This document shows, piece by piece, positions 46,071 through 55,482 of a stretch of 64,000 bases of DNA. Every line of letters starts with the position of its first letter. Positions within the stretch are counted from its first letter, which is position 1. The notes under the pieces were generated by a model, which searched no databases, was not told the origin of the DNA, and was given only the letters and a program-made list of their open reading frames with translations. The DNA is from Verrucomicrobiia bacterium (GTDB taxonomy: Bacteria; Verrucomicrobiota; Verrucomicrobiia; Limisphaerales; DSYF01). The DNA lies in NCBI GenBank assembly GCA_035765895.1, contig DASTWL010000034.1, forward strand, positions 113,045 through 177,044. Reading direction: 5' to 3'. The position numbers and the translations under genes were made by a program.

Positions 46071-46928
46071 ATGAATTTTCGACTCCTATACGAGCGAAGC
46101 ATTGGAAGATCCTCACAGCTCAAACGCCTGTGCCAGTATGTGGCCGCCCCTGCCGTGCACCTGATATGCCGGGCCCGGAGCTGGTCCTTTACGCCGGAAA
46201 TACCGCTTTGGAGTCGACTAATGTGGGCGCTGGGGATTCGTTCACGTGAGGATCAGCAGACCTTTCAAGATTATCGACTTCTGTTGCGCCAAGATGACAT
46301 CGTGTTGGATGTGGGCGCCAACTTCGGCATCCACACCCGTGAATTTGCGAAGCTCGTCGGCCCCAAGGGGCGGGTATTTGCCTTTGAGCCAACCCCCGCT
46401 GTGTTCGAATGCCTCAGTTTCAACACGCGGCATTTGTCGAACTGCACCTGTGTGCGCAAGGCCGTGTATCGCGAAGACACCACGCTCGAATTCGGCATCA
46501 ACAATGTCAGTTGTCTTGGCAACTCGCTCGCTACGAAAGGAGGAGACATCTCAAAAACAATCTCCGTGGAAGCAGTTTCACTCGATTCTTGGGCGGCCCG
46601 CATGCTGAGCACCCCTCCTCGACTCGTCAAAATTGACGTGGAGGGGGCGGAAAGTGCTGTGCTGGCAGGAGCTGTCCAGCTGATCAGCCGCAGCCCTGAT
46701 AGCGTGCTAATCATTGAATATTGTCCGTCCAACATGCGACGTTTTGGCGTCACCCCTGATCAATTCTACGCCACTGTGAAGTCGACTGGCCTGAAATTGT
46801 TCCAACAACAAGATGGCGGCACATTTCACGAAATCCGCGACGCACGCGAACTGGAAAACGCACGCCAAGACTGGGAATACATCAACGTGGTTGCCGCCCA
46901 CGATATCACCGCATTGACCCTTTCATGA
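46071..46928 (+). CDS. FkbM-family methyltransferase
   Basis: 285 residues. The SAM-binding core starts with DIVLDVGANFGIHTREFAKL near 77 (motif I), then VFAFEPTPAVFECL near 102 (acidic ribose contact in FEP), and LVKIDVEGAESAVLAGA near 185 (motif IV, KIDVEG). These are the diagnostic FkbM blocks. Members O-methylate sugars in polysaccharides and antibiotics. The stop overlaps the start of the next glycosyltransferase by ATGA, so it is probably a sugar-tailoring step in the same repeat unit. Confidence 0.87.
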   Translation: MNFRLLYERSIGRSSQLKRLCQYVAAPAVHLICRARSWSFTPEIPLWSRLMWALGIRSREDQQTFQDYRLLLRQDDIVLDVGANFGIHTREFAKLVGPKGRVFAFEPTPAVFECLSFNTRHLSNCTCVRKAVYREDTTLEFGINNVSCLGNSLATKGGDISKTISVEAVSLDSWAARMLSTPPRLVKIDVEGAESAVLAGAVQLISRSPDSVLIIEYCPSNMRRFGVTPDQFYATVKSTGLKLFQQQDGGTFHEIRDARELENARQDWEYINVVAAHDITALTLS

Positions 46929-48130
46929 TTACCTCCGGGCGCAAGGTGTTGGCAGTGATTCCACTGCCCTACTCGGAAACGGGCCGCTTCTGGGAAAGGG
47001 ATATGGGGTTGCTTGTCAGCGGACTCCGCGACCACGGCATCGATGCCCGTTTGGTTGCGTTTGGTCAGCCACATACACCGGATCCAAAACGGCCACTTAT
47101 TCTCGGGAGCTTGGGTGATATTGAAAATCCCGCATGGTGGAAAGACCAGACCCCATGGGGTGCTGTTCTGAACACGTGGTCGGCGCCTCGCTATGATCGG
47201 ATACGGCAAGCTGCACTGGCAGCAACACCACGCGTTTTGGAAAAACTGGACACAGATGGAGTTCGCGCCCCATGGATTTGGCCGGGCTATTACTGGCGCG
47301 CGACTCTAGGAGGTTATTGGGACTCGCCAGTCAAAACGAAGAGGTTATTTGCTCCATTGCTAACACTCTTGCGCATGGGAACAACCACGATTTTGCCCGC
47401 ATTGCTCGATAAAAAAATGGCCCGAACGATGGGACAGCTGCCTGTCGTAGCCGCTGAATCGCCCATTGCCACGGCCCGGATGCAGCGATTTCTTCGAAGG
47501 TTCGGACAAAAGAAGACTCAAGTGGTAACCATCCCACATCCCTCAGCTGCTGCACCAGCCATCCCGATGAATGAAACAAAACGGGGTAATACTGTGATCA
47601 GTGTAGGCCGTTGGCACACCTATCAAAAAAATTTTCCTCTCCTCCTGAGCGTGTTGGAACGATTCCTGACTTTAAGACCGGGCTGGAATGCGGAAATCGT
47701 CGGGGAACTGCCCAAAAGCAAGCACTCGACCGAATCTCGCGTCCCGGAAACGCTACGGGGAAGAATCCGTTTCCACGGGCTAATTCCACACCATGAGATA
47801 AGCCCCGTCTATCAACGTTCGAAAATTTTCCTGATGACCTCCCGCTTTGAGAGCTACAATATCGCTGCGGCAGAGGCCCTGTGCTGCGGGTGCAGCGTGG
47901 TCGGTCCCAGTGACATTGCGAGCGTTCCCTTCTTCGTCAGCAGTGCGTCAGGCACCAGCGCATGCCGACCATCTGCCCCTCACTTGCTTGATGCCCTCTG
48001 CGCAGAAGCCGACGCCTGGAAATTGGACCAGCGCAACCCGAATACCATCTCGCAGAAATGGCTAGCTGCCGTTGGCATTCAAGCCGTTAGCAAACTAGTG
48101 ATTGACACGCTGGAAGATATCGGGCCATGA
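46925..48130 (+). CDS. GT4-like glycosyltransferase, divergent N-terminal half
   Basis: 401 residues. The C-terminal half is recognisable GT-B/GT4: VISVGRWHTYQKNFPLLL near 220, RIRFHGLIPHHEISPVY near 280 and FLMTSRFESYNIAAAEALCC near 305 (E-x7-E). The N-terminal half is not typical: it has LAVIPLPYSETGRFWERDMG and a run of Trp-rich segments (WWKDQTPWGAVLN, WIWPGYYWRA). The gene is coupled to the FkbM gene by a four-base overlap and ends 26 bases from the convergent flippase gene. Donor and acceptor are unknown. Confidence 0.78.
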   Translation: MITSGRKVLAVIPLPYSETGRFWERDMGLLVSGLRDHGIDARLVAFGQPHTPDPKRPLILGSLGDIENPAWWKDQTPWGAVLNTWSAPRYDRIRQAALAATPRVLEKLDTDGVRAPWIWPGYYWRATLGGYWDSPVKTKRLFAPLLTLLRMGTTTILPALLDKKMARTMGQLPVVAAESPIATARMQRFLRRFGQKKTQVVTIPHPSAAAPAIPMNETKRGNTVISVGRWHTYQKNFPLLLSVLERFLTLRPGWNAEIVGELPKSKHSTESRVPETLRGRIRFHGLIPHHEISPVYQRSKIFLMTSRFESYNIAAAEALCCGCSVVGPSDIASVPFFVSSASGTSACRPSAPHLLDALCAEADAWKLDQRNPNTISQKWLAAVGIQAVSKLVIDTLEDIGP

Positions 48131-48156
48131 CCGGCTATGCCATTTGAAGCCCGTTC

Positions 48157-49734
48157 TTACACTTCTCCAGCTTTTTGCCGCGGATTCGGCGCAACCGCAC
48201 GAGCTATGCGGACAAACCATAATCGCACCAACCCCGGCAAATGCCCTCTAACCCTTTCCACCCATTCGACGGAAAGTCCGTAACGGAGAAATAGGATCGC
48301 CCCCGCCAACCCCGTAATTGTGACACGCACGGCCAATTGAAGCAGCAGCGGCCAGGATTGCGTGGACCACTGCAACAAGACACCAAGCGGAATCAACCAC
48401 GCCAGGACCATGAGCATTGGTTTCTGCCAGCCAATCAGCACGCGCATGACCGGCACATGCATCAAACCTGCAATCCGCCACGTGCTGTAGGCAAACGTGA
48501 ACAAACTGGTGCAAACAATTGAACACAACAGGAAGACCGAGAATCCGCCCCACCCCGACAACGCCAAACACGCCAGCACGAATATCATGCCCTCGGCAAA
48601 GTATATGAACTTCAACGCGCGAATCCGCTTTAGGGACATGATCAGGCTGCCATGACCGGAAACCTGTGCCAGCAGAATCAACCACAAACCAAGCAGCCAA
48701 TTATTTTGAGAGGCCCAACCAATTTTCCCGTTCGTCCACACCGCCAGAAAGGGACCATTGCAAACGGCAAACGCCACTGCAGCAACGGCCCCCAAAGTGG
48801 TCACTAAAACAAACATTCCTTGGTAGCGGGTGCGTATTCGTGTTTCATCCCCCTGCGCCTGCATCTCGGAAAACGCCGGCACCGCCGCCGCCCAGATGCG
48901 CCATACGAACTGAAAAACCAAATTAAATGCCTTAGTCGCCACTGACCAAACCGCTGCAAGGTTCACGCCAAAAAGCCGCGAGGCAAGGATGGTCTGGCTG
49001 GAGTTAATCAGTTGCGACCCCAATGAGACCGCAAACATGTCCGCTCCATAGCCGAATATCTCGAAGAATTTTTGCCGACTAAAAGGGCTCCATTCATGGG
49101 ACTTCGGCCAAAAACCCAAATGGAGGCAGACGCCGACACACATTAGGTATGACGTTATCGTCCCTGCGACTGCCCCGATCAACTGCCCATACACACCGGC
49201 TCCAAACGCAAACGCCACCCACATTGCTGGCAATTGAACCGCGAACTGAGCCACCTGCCCGTAATTGATGATGTCAAGACGTTGATGGGCATAGAGCAGA
49301 TGTCCGTAAATCCGCATTGGAAACCCAGCCCCCATGAGCAGTGCCTGCCCCACCAACAAACCGAAAAATGCGGTGTGCAACGAATCGGGGATCCCCAAGA
49401 ATGCCGGCGGAATATATGCCAGTGACAAGCCTACAAGTGCGACAATCACCCCTTGCGAGAGCAAAACCAGAAAACCGGTCTTAACCATCGACCCATAAGC
49501 CGCTCCACGCGCCTCCTTGTAGTCAATCAGCAACCGACCAATCGAACTGGACATCCCCAAATCCACCAAGTTGAGATAACCTGCGATCTGGGAAACCACC
49601 GCCCACAAACCAAATTCCTCCTTGGAAAGGTATTTGAGTGCCAGTGGCACCGATGCCATGGTCAGCAACACGCTGGCACCAATGACGGCGTAGCCCGACA
49701 TAAGCCCACGGGCGATATTTTTTACTCGACTCAC
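48157..49734 (-). CDS. Wzx-like polysaccharide flippase (MATE/MVF superfamily)
   Basis: 525 residues and about twelve to fourteen transmembrane helices. The N terminus (GYAVIGASVLLTMASVPLAL, then YLSKEEFGLWAVVSQIAGYL) is typical of oligosaccharide flippases, as is the later LFGVNLAAVWSVATKAFNL. It should move lipid-linked repeat units across the inner membrane for the Wzy-type polymerase at 41849-43387. The tail (about 490-525) is basic and soluble. It is preceded by a 120-base gap and the second FkbM gene on the same strand. Confidence 0.87.
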   Translation of the reverse strand: MSRVKNIARGLMSGYAVIGASVLLTMASVPLALKYLSKEEFGLWAVVSQIAGYLNLVDLGMSSSIGRLLIDYKEARGAAYGSMVKTGFLVLLSQGVIVALVGLSLAYIPPAFLGIPDSLHTAFFGLLVGQALLMGAGFPMRIYGHLLYAHQRLDIINYGQVAQFAVQLPAMWVAFAFGAGVYGQLIGAVAGTITSYLMCVGVCLHLGFWPKSHEWSPFSRQKFFEIFGYGADMFAVSLGSQLINSSQTILASRLFGVNLAAVWSVATKAFNLVFQFVWRIWAAAVPAFSEMQAQGDETRIRTRYQGMFVLVTTLGAVAAVAFAVCNGPFLAVWTNGKIGWASQNNWLLGLWLILLAQVSGHGSLIMSLKRIRALKFIYFAEGMIFVLACLALSGWGGFSVFLLCSIVCTSLFTFAYSTWRIAGLMHVPVMRVLIGWQKPMLMVLAWLIPLGVLLQWSTQSWPLLLQLAVRVTITGLAGAILFLRYGLSVEWVERVRGHLPGLVRLWFVRIARAVAPNPRQKAGEV

Positions 49735-49854
49735 GTTTGCGAGAAGCTAGCGGGCATGCTTGGAATGGTGAATTAAAAATCCGAACCCCAATGGAATCGA
49801 CCAAAGTTGTTTGCCCCGTCAATTACATGCTTCACGACCGGCCTTTGCCGCTCA

Positions 49855-50625
49855 TCAGTAGGATGAGCCTTTTCCCACAACCTCCTCCGAGGCAAACAGG
49901 GCATCCGCCCAAAGAAGTCGATTCTGACTGGAATAGGCCGCGCTGTATAAGCCGACAAACGTCATCCCAATGGCCGCCAGATGTTCGAACAACTGCGTGA
50001 AAGCCGGCTGGCCTTCGTAAAAATCCACGAATTGAACCTCCAAATTGATCACCGACACCTTGCGCTGCGCCAGCATCCGTTGAGCCCCGCGCAAAACATG
50101 CAGTTCGTAACCTTGGGTGTCGATTTTCATGAGGTCAATGCGCGCCAGTCCGCGTTCGTCACAAAATGCATCCGCAGTCTGGACAGCAATTTTGACGGAA
50201 CCAACCCGCCCGATCATGCTGCTTGGCAACCAAGCTTCGGCGGCAGACGTGGCAGGCAGGATCGAATTGGTTTCGCTATTCGCGTTGGCAAACATTTCCA
50301 GTTCTCCCGCCTGCTCACCCAAGGCCACGTTAACGGGCTCAACTCCAGGAAGCCGGCGGCATTCGGCTTCCAAGGTGGCGAAAGACCCTGGAAATGGCTC
50401 AAAGCTGAAGACCTTCGCCCCGGGAAAGGCCGCCGCGAGGCGGACACACGTTTGGCCCGTGTTCGCGCCAACATCAAAAATCACCCCGGCCTTGCGCTCC
50501 CCCAAAATACGCCGTGCGTCGGCCACCCAATCACGCCCCTGAACCTGGGGCCAGGGACGAGGCAGACGAACGAGATTGTATCCCAAACGGGCCAGCCCCG
50601 CATTGATGTGTTCCTTCCAATTCAT
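49855..50625 (-). CDS. FkbM-family methyltransferase
   Basis: 256 residues. SAM-binding and FkbM blocks: VIFDVGANTGQTCVRLAAAF near 48, KVFSFEPFPGSFATLEAEC near 70 and DLMKIDTQGYELHVLRGAQR near 165 (KIDTQGYE, the characteristic variant). It is not a close copy of the one at 46071-46928 and probably methylates another position or sugar. It begins 8 bases after the stop of the glycosyltransferase-like gene at 50634-51836 and is probably in one operon with it and the epimerase gene upstream. Confidence 0.88.
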   Translation of the reverse strand: MNWKEHINAGLARLGYNLVRLPRPWPQVQGRDWVADARRILGERKAGVIFDVGANTGQTCVRLAAAFPGAKVFSFEPFPGSFATLEAECRRLPGVEPVNVALGEQAGELEMFANANSETNSILPATSAAEAWLPSSMIGRVGSVKIAVQTADAFCDERGLARIDLMKIDTQGYELHVLRGAQRMLAQRKVSVINLEVQFVDFYEGQPAFTQLFEHLAAIGMTFVGLYSAAYSSQNRLLWADALFASEEVVGKGSSY

Positions 50626-50633
50626 AAAACTCT

Positions 50634-51836
50634 TCAGTTCAATTTTTGATCCACTGGGGACGATTTCACTGCAAGCTCAAGTGTGCGGCGCACCACCGCC
50701 CGATATTCCACTTCAGCGACAAATCGTTGCCGGGCTTCCTGAAACTCGCCCCAGTCGCTTTCGCCCCACAAGGCGATCCGCCCCAGCGCTGCGTTAAAAC
50801 CGTCGCTTTCACCATAGTGGAACAGCTCGCCCAGCCGGCCAAATCGCCTGAACATGTCTTCAGCATAGGGAAAACGGCTGGACAACACCGGCGTCCCGCT
50901 CGCCACCGCCAAGGCAAAGTTCGCGCTGCCTTGGGCAAAGGCAGGTGCATAAACAATTACCGCACACCGCACCGAGGCGAACAATCTCACCAACGGCTCG
51001 CCCACAAGATAGTCGGTGACGACTTCCACGACGTTTATCGCAGACGGCTTCACCCATTGTCGTCCGTCGGCCAGAACCGGTTCGGCTTTGCCGGGTTGGT
51101 GCAGCACCAGTTTTGCAATTTCAGTCTTTGGCCCAGCATCCAGGAGGTGTGCCAACGGCGTGCGGCGATCATTTTCCTCGCCTGAGACCAGCAGGGTAAA
51201 TGGTTCGGAAGCCTTTTTCACCGAACTGTTCCTGACGAAATCAGGCACGAAAATTGGGTCGGGCAAATATTCGATCGCGCCGGAAAATCGCTGGGCTTGA
51301 TATTCACGCACCAGAACATCAGCCGTCACCGGAGCATTGCAGAGCAGGATGCAGCCGCGTCGGAGCAGCGCAGCAAACTCCCACCGCCGCCGCTCATCGA
51401 GTCGGGGCTGGTCTGCGACCATTACAATCCCGCCATACATCACAACTTGCAGCCACTTTGCGGGCCGAATAAAATGAGTCGCAAAAGCCAGCGACATCGG
51501 TCCTGACGCAGTAAGTCCGATCAGAGGAGCCCTTGTTTGGCGGCTTACTGTCCCGGCGCGCAGATACGTCCAAAACTCAGCCCACTTCGCCTTGAAACGA
51601 CATGGCACGAACCGTCCGAGGGCACGCGCCATGGCGGGCGCCACCACCACCCGTTCCACGCGGCAGGGCGGCCCCTCGATTTGGCTCCACGTCACCAACG
51701 TGATTACTTTAACCCCCGCCGCGCGCGAGCCTTCCGCCCATAGCTTCAGCTTCTCGGTGAAATGGCCACTTCTCACACCCGCGGCAGGCTCCACAAGGAT
51801 CAGATGTCTTGGCGGATTAAGCACAATTATCGTCAC
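50634..51836 (-). CDS. Glycosyltransferase-like protein of exopolysaccharide locus
   Basis: 400 residues. The frame is open to 51926, but I choose the GTG at 51836. It overlaps the upstream stop as GTGA, is directly preceded by AAAGGTGGG, and opens with [20 protein letters not shown]. The overall plan is GT-B-like: [18 protein letters not shown] near 12, an interdomain segment ending [30 protein letters not shown] near 225 and [20 protein letters not shown] near 330, which resembles the donor-side end of GT4 enzymes. The classical E-x7-E is not obvious. It lies between the epimerase and FkbM genes. Function as a glycosyltransferase is likely but not certain. Confidence 0.6.
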   Translation of the reverse strand: MTIIVLNPPRHLILVEPAAGVRSGHFTEKLKLWAEGSRAAGVKVITLVTWSQIEGPPCRVERVVVAPAMARALGRFVPCRFKAKWAEFWTYLRAGTVSRQTRAPLIGLTASGPMSLAFATHFIRPAKWLQVVMYGGIVMVADQPRLDERRRWEFAALLRRGCILLCNAPVTADVLVREYQAQRFSGAIEYLPDPIFVPDFVRNSSVKKASEPFTLLVSGEENDRRTPLAHLLDAGPKTEIAKLVLHQPGKAEPVLADGRQWVKPSAINVVEVVTDYLVGEPLVRLFASVRCAVIVYAPAFAQGSANFALAVASGTPVLSSRFPYAEDMFRRFGRLGELFHYGESDGFNAALGRIALWGESDWGEFQEARQRFVAEVEYRAVVRRTLELAVKSSPVDQKLN

Positions 51837-52909
51837 CCCACCTTTGTGCCATCTACGCAGAGCCGCCGCTCCCAGGCAGCCCCGATTTGTTGGAAGATGT
51901 CCTTCAAGCTGTATTGCAACTCCCACTTGGGAAAGTGTGCCCGCATCTTGCGCAAGTCGCTGTAATAGCAGATGTGGTCGCCGGCTCGCGCCTGGTCCAC
52001 ATAGGTGTAAATTTGTTTCCGTCCCGTTACGGCCTGGGCCATTTCAAACGCCTCCAGAATCGAGCAGGAATTTCCCTTGCCGCCCCCGAGGTTATAAACC
52101 TCCCCCCTGCGCGGCGCCTGATAGAATTCAAACATGAACCGCGCCACGTCCTCGGAATGGATGTTGTCCCGGACCTGTTTGCCCAGGTAACCGAAAACCT
52201 TGTATTCACGCCCTTCGTGGTTGCATTTCATCAGGTAACTGAGAAAACCGTGCAGTTCAACGCCGCTGTGGTTCGGTCCCGTCAGGCAGCCACCGCGCAA
52301 GCAACAGGTGGGCATTCCGAAGTAGCGGCCATACTCCTGCACCATGACGTCCGCAGCGACCTTGGAGGCACCGAACAGTGAATGCTTGGATTGGTCAATC
52401 GAAAAGCTTTCCGAAATGCCGTGTTCATACGCGGGATCGGCATAGTCCCAACGTTGGTCGAGTTCCCGCAGTGCAATCATGTTGGGACGGTCACCGTAAA
52501 CCTTGTTCGTGGACATGTGAATGAACGGCGATTCGGGGCAATGCTGCCGCACGGCTTCCAACAGGTTCAGCGTGCCCCCGGCGTTCACGTCGAAGTCATC
52601 AAAAGGAATCTTCGCCGCCAGATCGTGCGACGGCTGCGCCGCCGTGTGGATGATGACCGCAGGACGCAGTTCCTTCACCAGCGCCGCCACACCGGGTCGG
52701 TTTCGGATGTCGAGTTCGTGATGGGTGAAACGGGCCAGCTCGGTGGCGAGGCGTTGTTGATTCCAACGCGTGTTGCCCTGCGAACCAAAGAAGGTTTCAC
52801 GCTGGTTGTTGTCCACCCCATGCACGGCAAACCCGCGCGAATGAAAGAAGCCGGCAACCTCGGAACCAATCAAGCCCGAGGATCCGGTGATGAGACAGAC
52901 CTTGCTCAT
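51833..52909 (-). CDS. NAD-dependent epimerase, CDP-paratose 2-epimerase-like
   Basis: 358 residues from the ATG at 52909 ([20 protein letters not shown]); the upstream open frame adds 41 unrelated residues. It is an extended SDR with GSSGLIG for NAD binding, [20 protein letters not shown] near 80 and a region [20 protein letters not shown] with S-K where the catalytic Tyr-Lys is expected. [20 protein letters not shown] near 200 matches CDP-paratose/tyvelose epimerases. It would make an unusual deoxy- or branched hexose nucleotide for the glycan. Substrate not proven; partner CDP-sugar dehydratases are absent from the window. The stop overlaps the following GTG start. Confidence 0.8.
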   Translation of the reverse strand: MSKVCLITGSSGLIGSEVAGFFHSRGFAVHGVDNNQRETFFGSQGNTRWNQQRLATELARFTHHELDIRNRPGVAALVKELRPAVIIHTAAQPSHDLAAKIPFDDFDVNAGGTLNLLEAVRQHCPESPFIHMSTNKVYGDRPNMIALRELDQRWDYADPAYEHGISESFSIDQSKHSLFGASKVAADVMVQEYGRYFGMPTCCLRGGCLTGPNHSGVELHGFLSYLMKCNHEGREYKVFGYLGKQVRDNIHSEDVARFMFEFYQAPRRGEVYNLGGGKGNSCSILEAFEMAQAVTGRKQIYTYVDQARAGDHICYYSDLRKMRAHFPKWELQYSLKDIFQQIGAAWERRLCVDGTKVG

Positions 52910-52971
52910 GATAGGTGCGGATAGTGCGTAAAAGGCCGCAAGGCGGGCAAGAATGGAACGCGAAGAAATGA

Positions 52972-54111
52972 CTACGGCTGGGGATCGGCAAGGTTGCCGG
53001 TGTTGCGCAAGTTGCCGCGAAACTTGGGCCACGGCGTGCTGGCGAGCGGAGCATCTCCCTGAATGGCGATTAGTTGGTATTTACCCATATTCATCACTAG
53101 CAACAGTCCGGAAGGAGTGATGGCCGGTGAACTCCAGCCGTTGGGACCAGGAAAGGCGTGCCACTTCATGTTATGATCCGGATCAAAAGCCGCCACCATA
53201 CCCACCGGTTGACAAATGAACAATGTGCCATCGGCTTCAATCAACGGTGATACGGTGAAAGGAGCCCCGGCTCGCTTCCACACGCGTTTACCCCCCTCGT
53301 CAAACTCCCACAAACCATCACTACCCAAAGCATATACATGACCGTTCATGCCCACCACGGGTGAGCCATTTGAACTGCCGCCGGTGCGCGCTTTCCATCG
53401 CAAACGACCATCTTGCTCCAAGGCATAAAAAAAACCATCTACCGAACCAAAGTAAACGCGCCCTTCACCATCAAGAGCCGGCGAAGTGATAATCGGTCCG
53501 CCCGTGGCAAACGTCCAACGCTTCTTCCCGTCGGCCGACAACGCGTAGAATTGATGATCGTGCGAGCCAAAATAAATGTTCCCCTCCCGGTCAATGGCCG
53601 GAGACGAAACCACCGGACCTTGTGTTGCGAACCGCCACAGTTCCTTCCCATTCCTGTCCACGGCATAAAAGTTTTTATCCCACGAACCAAAGTAAGCAGC
53701 ACCATTGGTTCCCAATGCCGCTGAGGAATCCACCCACGCCTGGGTTTGAAAAGTCCAACGAAGCTTTCCTTCGGGCGTTATGGCGTAAAATTTTCGGTCG
53801 CGGCAGCCGAAGTAAATGGTCCCGTCTGAACCAATGGCAGGGGAAGACCAAATTTCACTGGGTGTTAGAAAGGCCCACTTTTGAAGCCCTTGGGGAGTCA
53901 CTGCCAACAGCCCCTTCACAACCGTGCCGAAGTAAACGGTCCCGTCCGAACCAACGGCCGGTGTTGAATCACTATAAGATCCAATGAAAAGGCGCCATGC
54001 TTCCGGCCTTGGATCATCCGCCCAACTGGCCGTTGAGGCGAAGACAAACAACACCAGGCACGCAGCACATCCAAAGCGGCGCAACACTAATGTTATTACG
54101 GCCTCAATCAT
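52972..54111 (-). CDS. Exported PQQ-type beta-propeller repeat protein
   Basis: 379 residues from the ATG at 54111, opening on a signal peptide ([20 protein letters not shown], cleaved near SWA). About eight PQQ-like/YVTN-type repeats of ~40 residues follow, each with the pattern SSPA.G.DGT.YFGS.D...YA....GK..W.F.T (for example [20 protein letters not shown]). They fill the protein and form a beta-propeller, as in BamB or PQQ dehydrogenases; no dehydrogenase catalytic residues are seen. It follows the SGNH-like gene by 101 bases on the same strand and precedes the epimerase. It may be a periplasmic scaffold for the polysaccharide machinery, which is an inference. Confidence 0.83.
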   Translation of the reverse strand: MIEAVITLVLRRFGCAACLVLFVFASTASWADDPRPEAWRLFIGSYSDSTPAVGSDGTVYFGTVVKGLLAVTPQGLQKWAFLTPSEIWSSPAIGSDGTIYFGCRDRKFYAITPEGKLRWTFQTQAWVDSSAALGTNGAAYFGSWDKNFYAVDRNGKELWRFATQGPVVSSPAIDREGNIYFGSHDHQFYALSADGKKRWTFATGGPIITSPALDGEGRVYFGSVDGFFYALEQDGRLRWKARTGGSSNGSPVVGMNGHVYALGSDGLWEFDEGGKRVWKRAGAPFTVSPLIEADGTLFICQPVGMVAAFDPDHNMKWHAFPGPNGWSSPAITPSGLLLVMNMGKYQLIAIQGDAPLASTPWPKFRGNLRNTGNLADPQP

Positions 54112-54212
54112 GATCCTGCATGCTGCCTGTGACGAGAAATCGGAACAAGCTCCGAAAGCGTCGGCGCATCCCCGGAACAAAGCTTGCCCAGATTTGAATT
54201 TGCACAGGCGCC

Positions 54213-55481
54213 CTAAAGAGCCGCAGGCGTCACCTGCGGGTTACGCGGCCGGGCCAGATAGCGTTCCAACCACCCGGCCATAAAACCCGTAAACTTGCGC
54301 TGCATGTCTGGACTGACGTGGCTTAGATCATCGTAGTCCTGCGGTGTTTGAATCGGCAAATCGGTGGTGGGAATAACCACCACGTTGGAATGGCTGCTTT
54401 GCAATCCTGACAGAAAACGGACCATGTCCCGCCGAATGGCAGGATCCAAGTGACGTTCCAAAATCGGGTTATGGCCTCCCTCAATTAGAATCATTGTGCG
54501 CCCGGTCCGTTCACATCGCCGAACCAAATCTTCGAAGGCGTGCTTCTGAAAATCGCTTTCCTCGTTCAGTCGAAATGTGCAGGCCATCTGGACGGCGCGG
54601 ACATCAAGATTCGTATTCAAGGAGTCGTCGTATTCTGTCTGACGCAAATTGAGTGCCTCGGAACCAAGCAAGCGCTGACTTAACACATCACGATAACGAA
54701 AGACGGGCAGCATATCGCCCAACAGGCCGCACCCGATTTCCCGCCCGGAAAGATGCGTCAGCGCACCGCGGCGCCATGCATCAGGCAATTCTGTAAGAGT
54801 CAAGAAGTTTGGCGGCACTTCGCCGTGCGAGCCCTGATAAAAGTAACCCAGAGTCAGGTAGCAGATGACCAGTTGCGGGTTTGCCCGGCGCAAACTTGGC
54901 TCGATGAGCAACAGGTCATAGGCTTTGCTGCCCGGAAAATGCAGTTCGCTGGTCCACAGGTTGGTGCCCAATCGCCGATTGAGTTCGTTCTCGTCAATTT
55001 CCGCCCGCGTCTGGCTGGACCCCACCAGCACCGCCTTTAGCGGAGCGCGATTTTCCTCAAACACAACCCGCTTGAATTGAAACTGCATGTAATTCTGCAC
55101 GCCCGCACCGGCCCCCATCACTCCCCAGAACAACGCCGTGTTGCCCGCCGCCGCCAGCCAGAGGTTGAGCATGACAAACCCCGCGATCCCATGCACCGCC
55201 CAACGATGCCGTGCCAGCCGCGGCCGGCGGCTTAGCACCCGGTTCAACGTGGTTTGCAACGCCGCCCACGCCATGGCCAGCGTGAACAGCCAGAGAAACT
55301 CCCGCATGCGGCCCTGGGCAAAAATCACCGCGTCGTTGAATTTGTTCTGCCCAATCCGAAGGAGCAGGCCGCCAAACCGGTCGCCCATCCAATGAGCCAG
55401 CCGACCGCCCAGCAGGGCATAGCTTGCCCAGCCGAACAACACAATGGCCCAAAGCCCGGTTTGAATTCGATGACGCCTCAT
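54213..55481 (-). CDS. Membrane-anchored SGNH/DltD-like partner of MBOAT acyltransferase
   Basis: 422 residues. Three to four transmembrane helices at about 10-25, 60-80, 100-118 and 120-135 are followed by an extracytoplasmic domain with KAVLVGSSQTRAEIDENEL near 150 (Ser in a GSSQxR block like DltD and SGNH enzymes), a central ICYLTLGYFYQGSHGEVPPN, MILIEGGHNP near 335 and DYDDLSHVSPDM near 385 (the D-x-x-H of block V). Such proteins are paired with MBOAT enzymes to move acyl groups onto glycans. Its start is one base after the MBOAT stop, which supports a two-component O-acylation system for the exopolysaccharide. Confidence 0.75.
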   Translation of the reverse strand: MRRHRIQTGLWAIVLFGWASYALLGGRLAHWMGDRFGGLLLRIGQNKFNDAVIFAQGRMREFLWLFTLAMAWAALQTTLNRVLSRRPRLARHRWAVHGIAGFVMLNLWLAAAGNTALFWGVMGAGAGVQNYMQFQFKRVVFEENRAPLKAVLVGSSQTRAEIDENELNRRLGTNLWTSELHFPGSKAYDLLLIEPSLRRANPQLVICYLTLGYFYQGSHGEVPPNFLTLTELPDAWRRGALTHLSGREIGCGLLGDMLPVFRYRDVLSQRLLGSEALNLRQTEYDDSLNTNLDVRAVQMACTFRLNEESDFQKHAFEDLVRRCERTGRTMILIEGGHNPILERHLDPAIRRDMVRFLSGLQSSHSNVVVIPTTDLPIQTPQDYDDLSHVSPDMQRKFTGFMAGWLERYLARPRNPQVTPAAL

Positions 55482-55482
55482 T

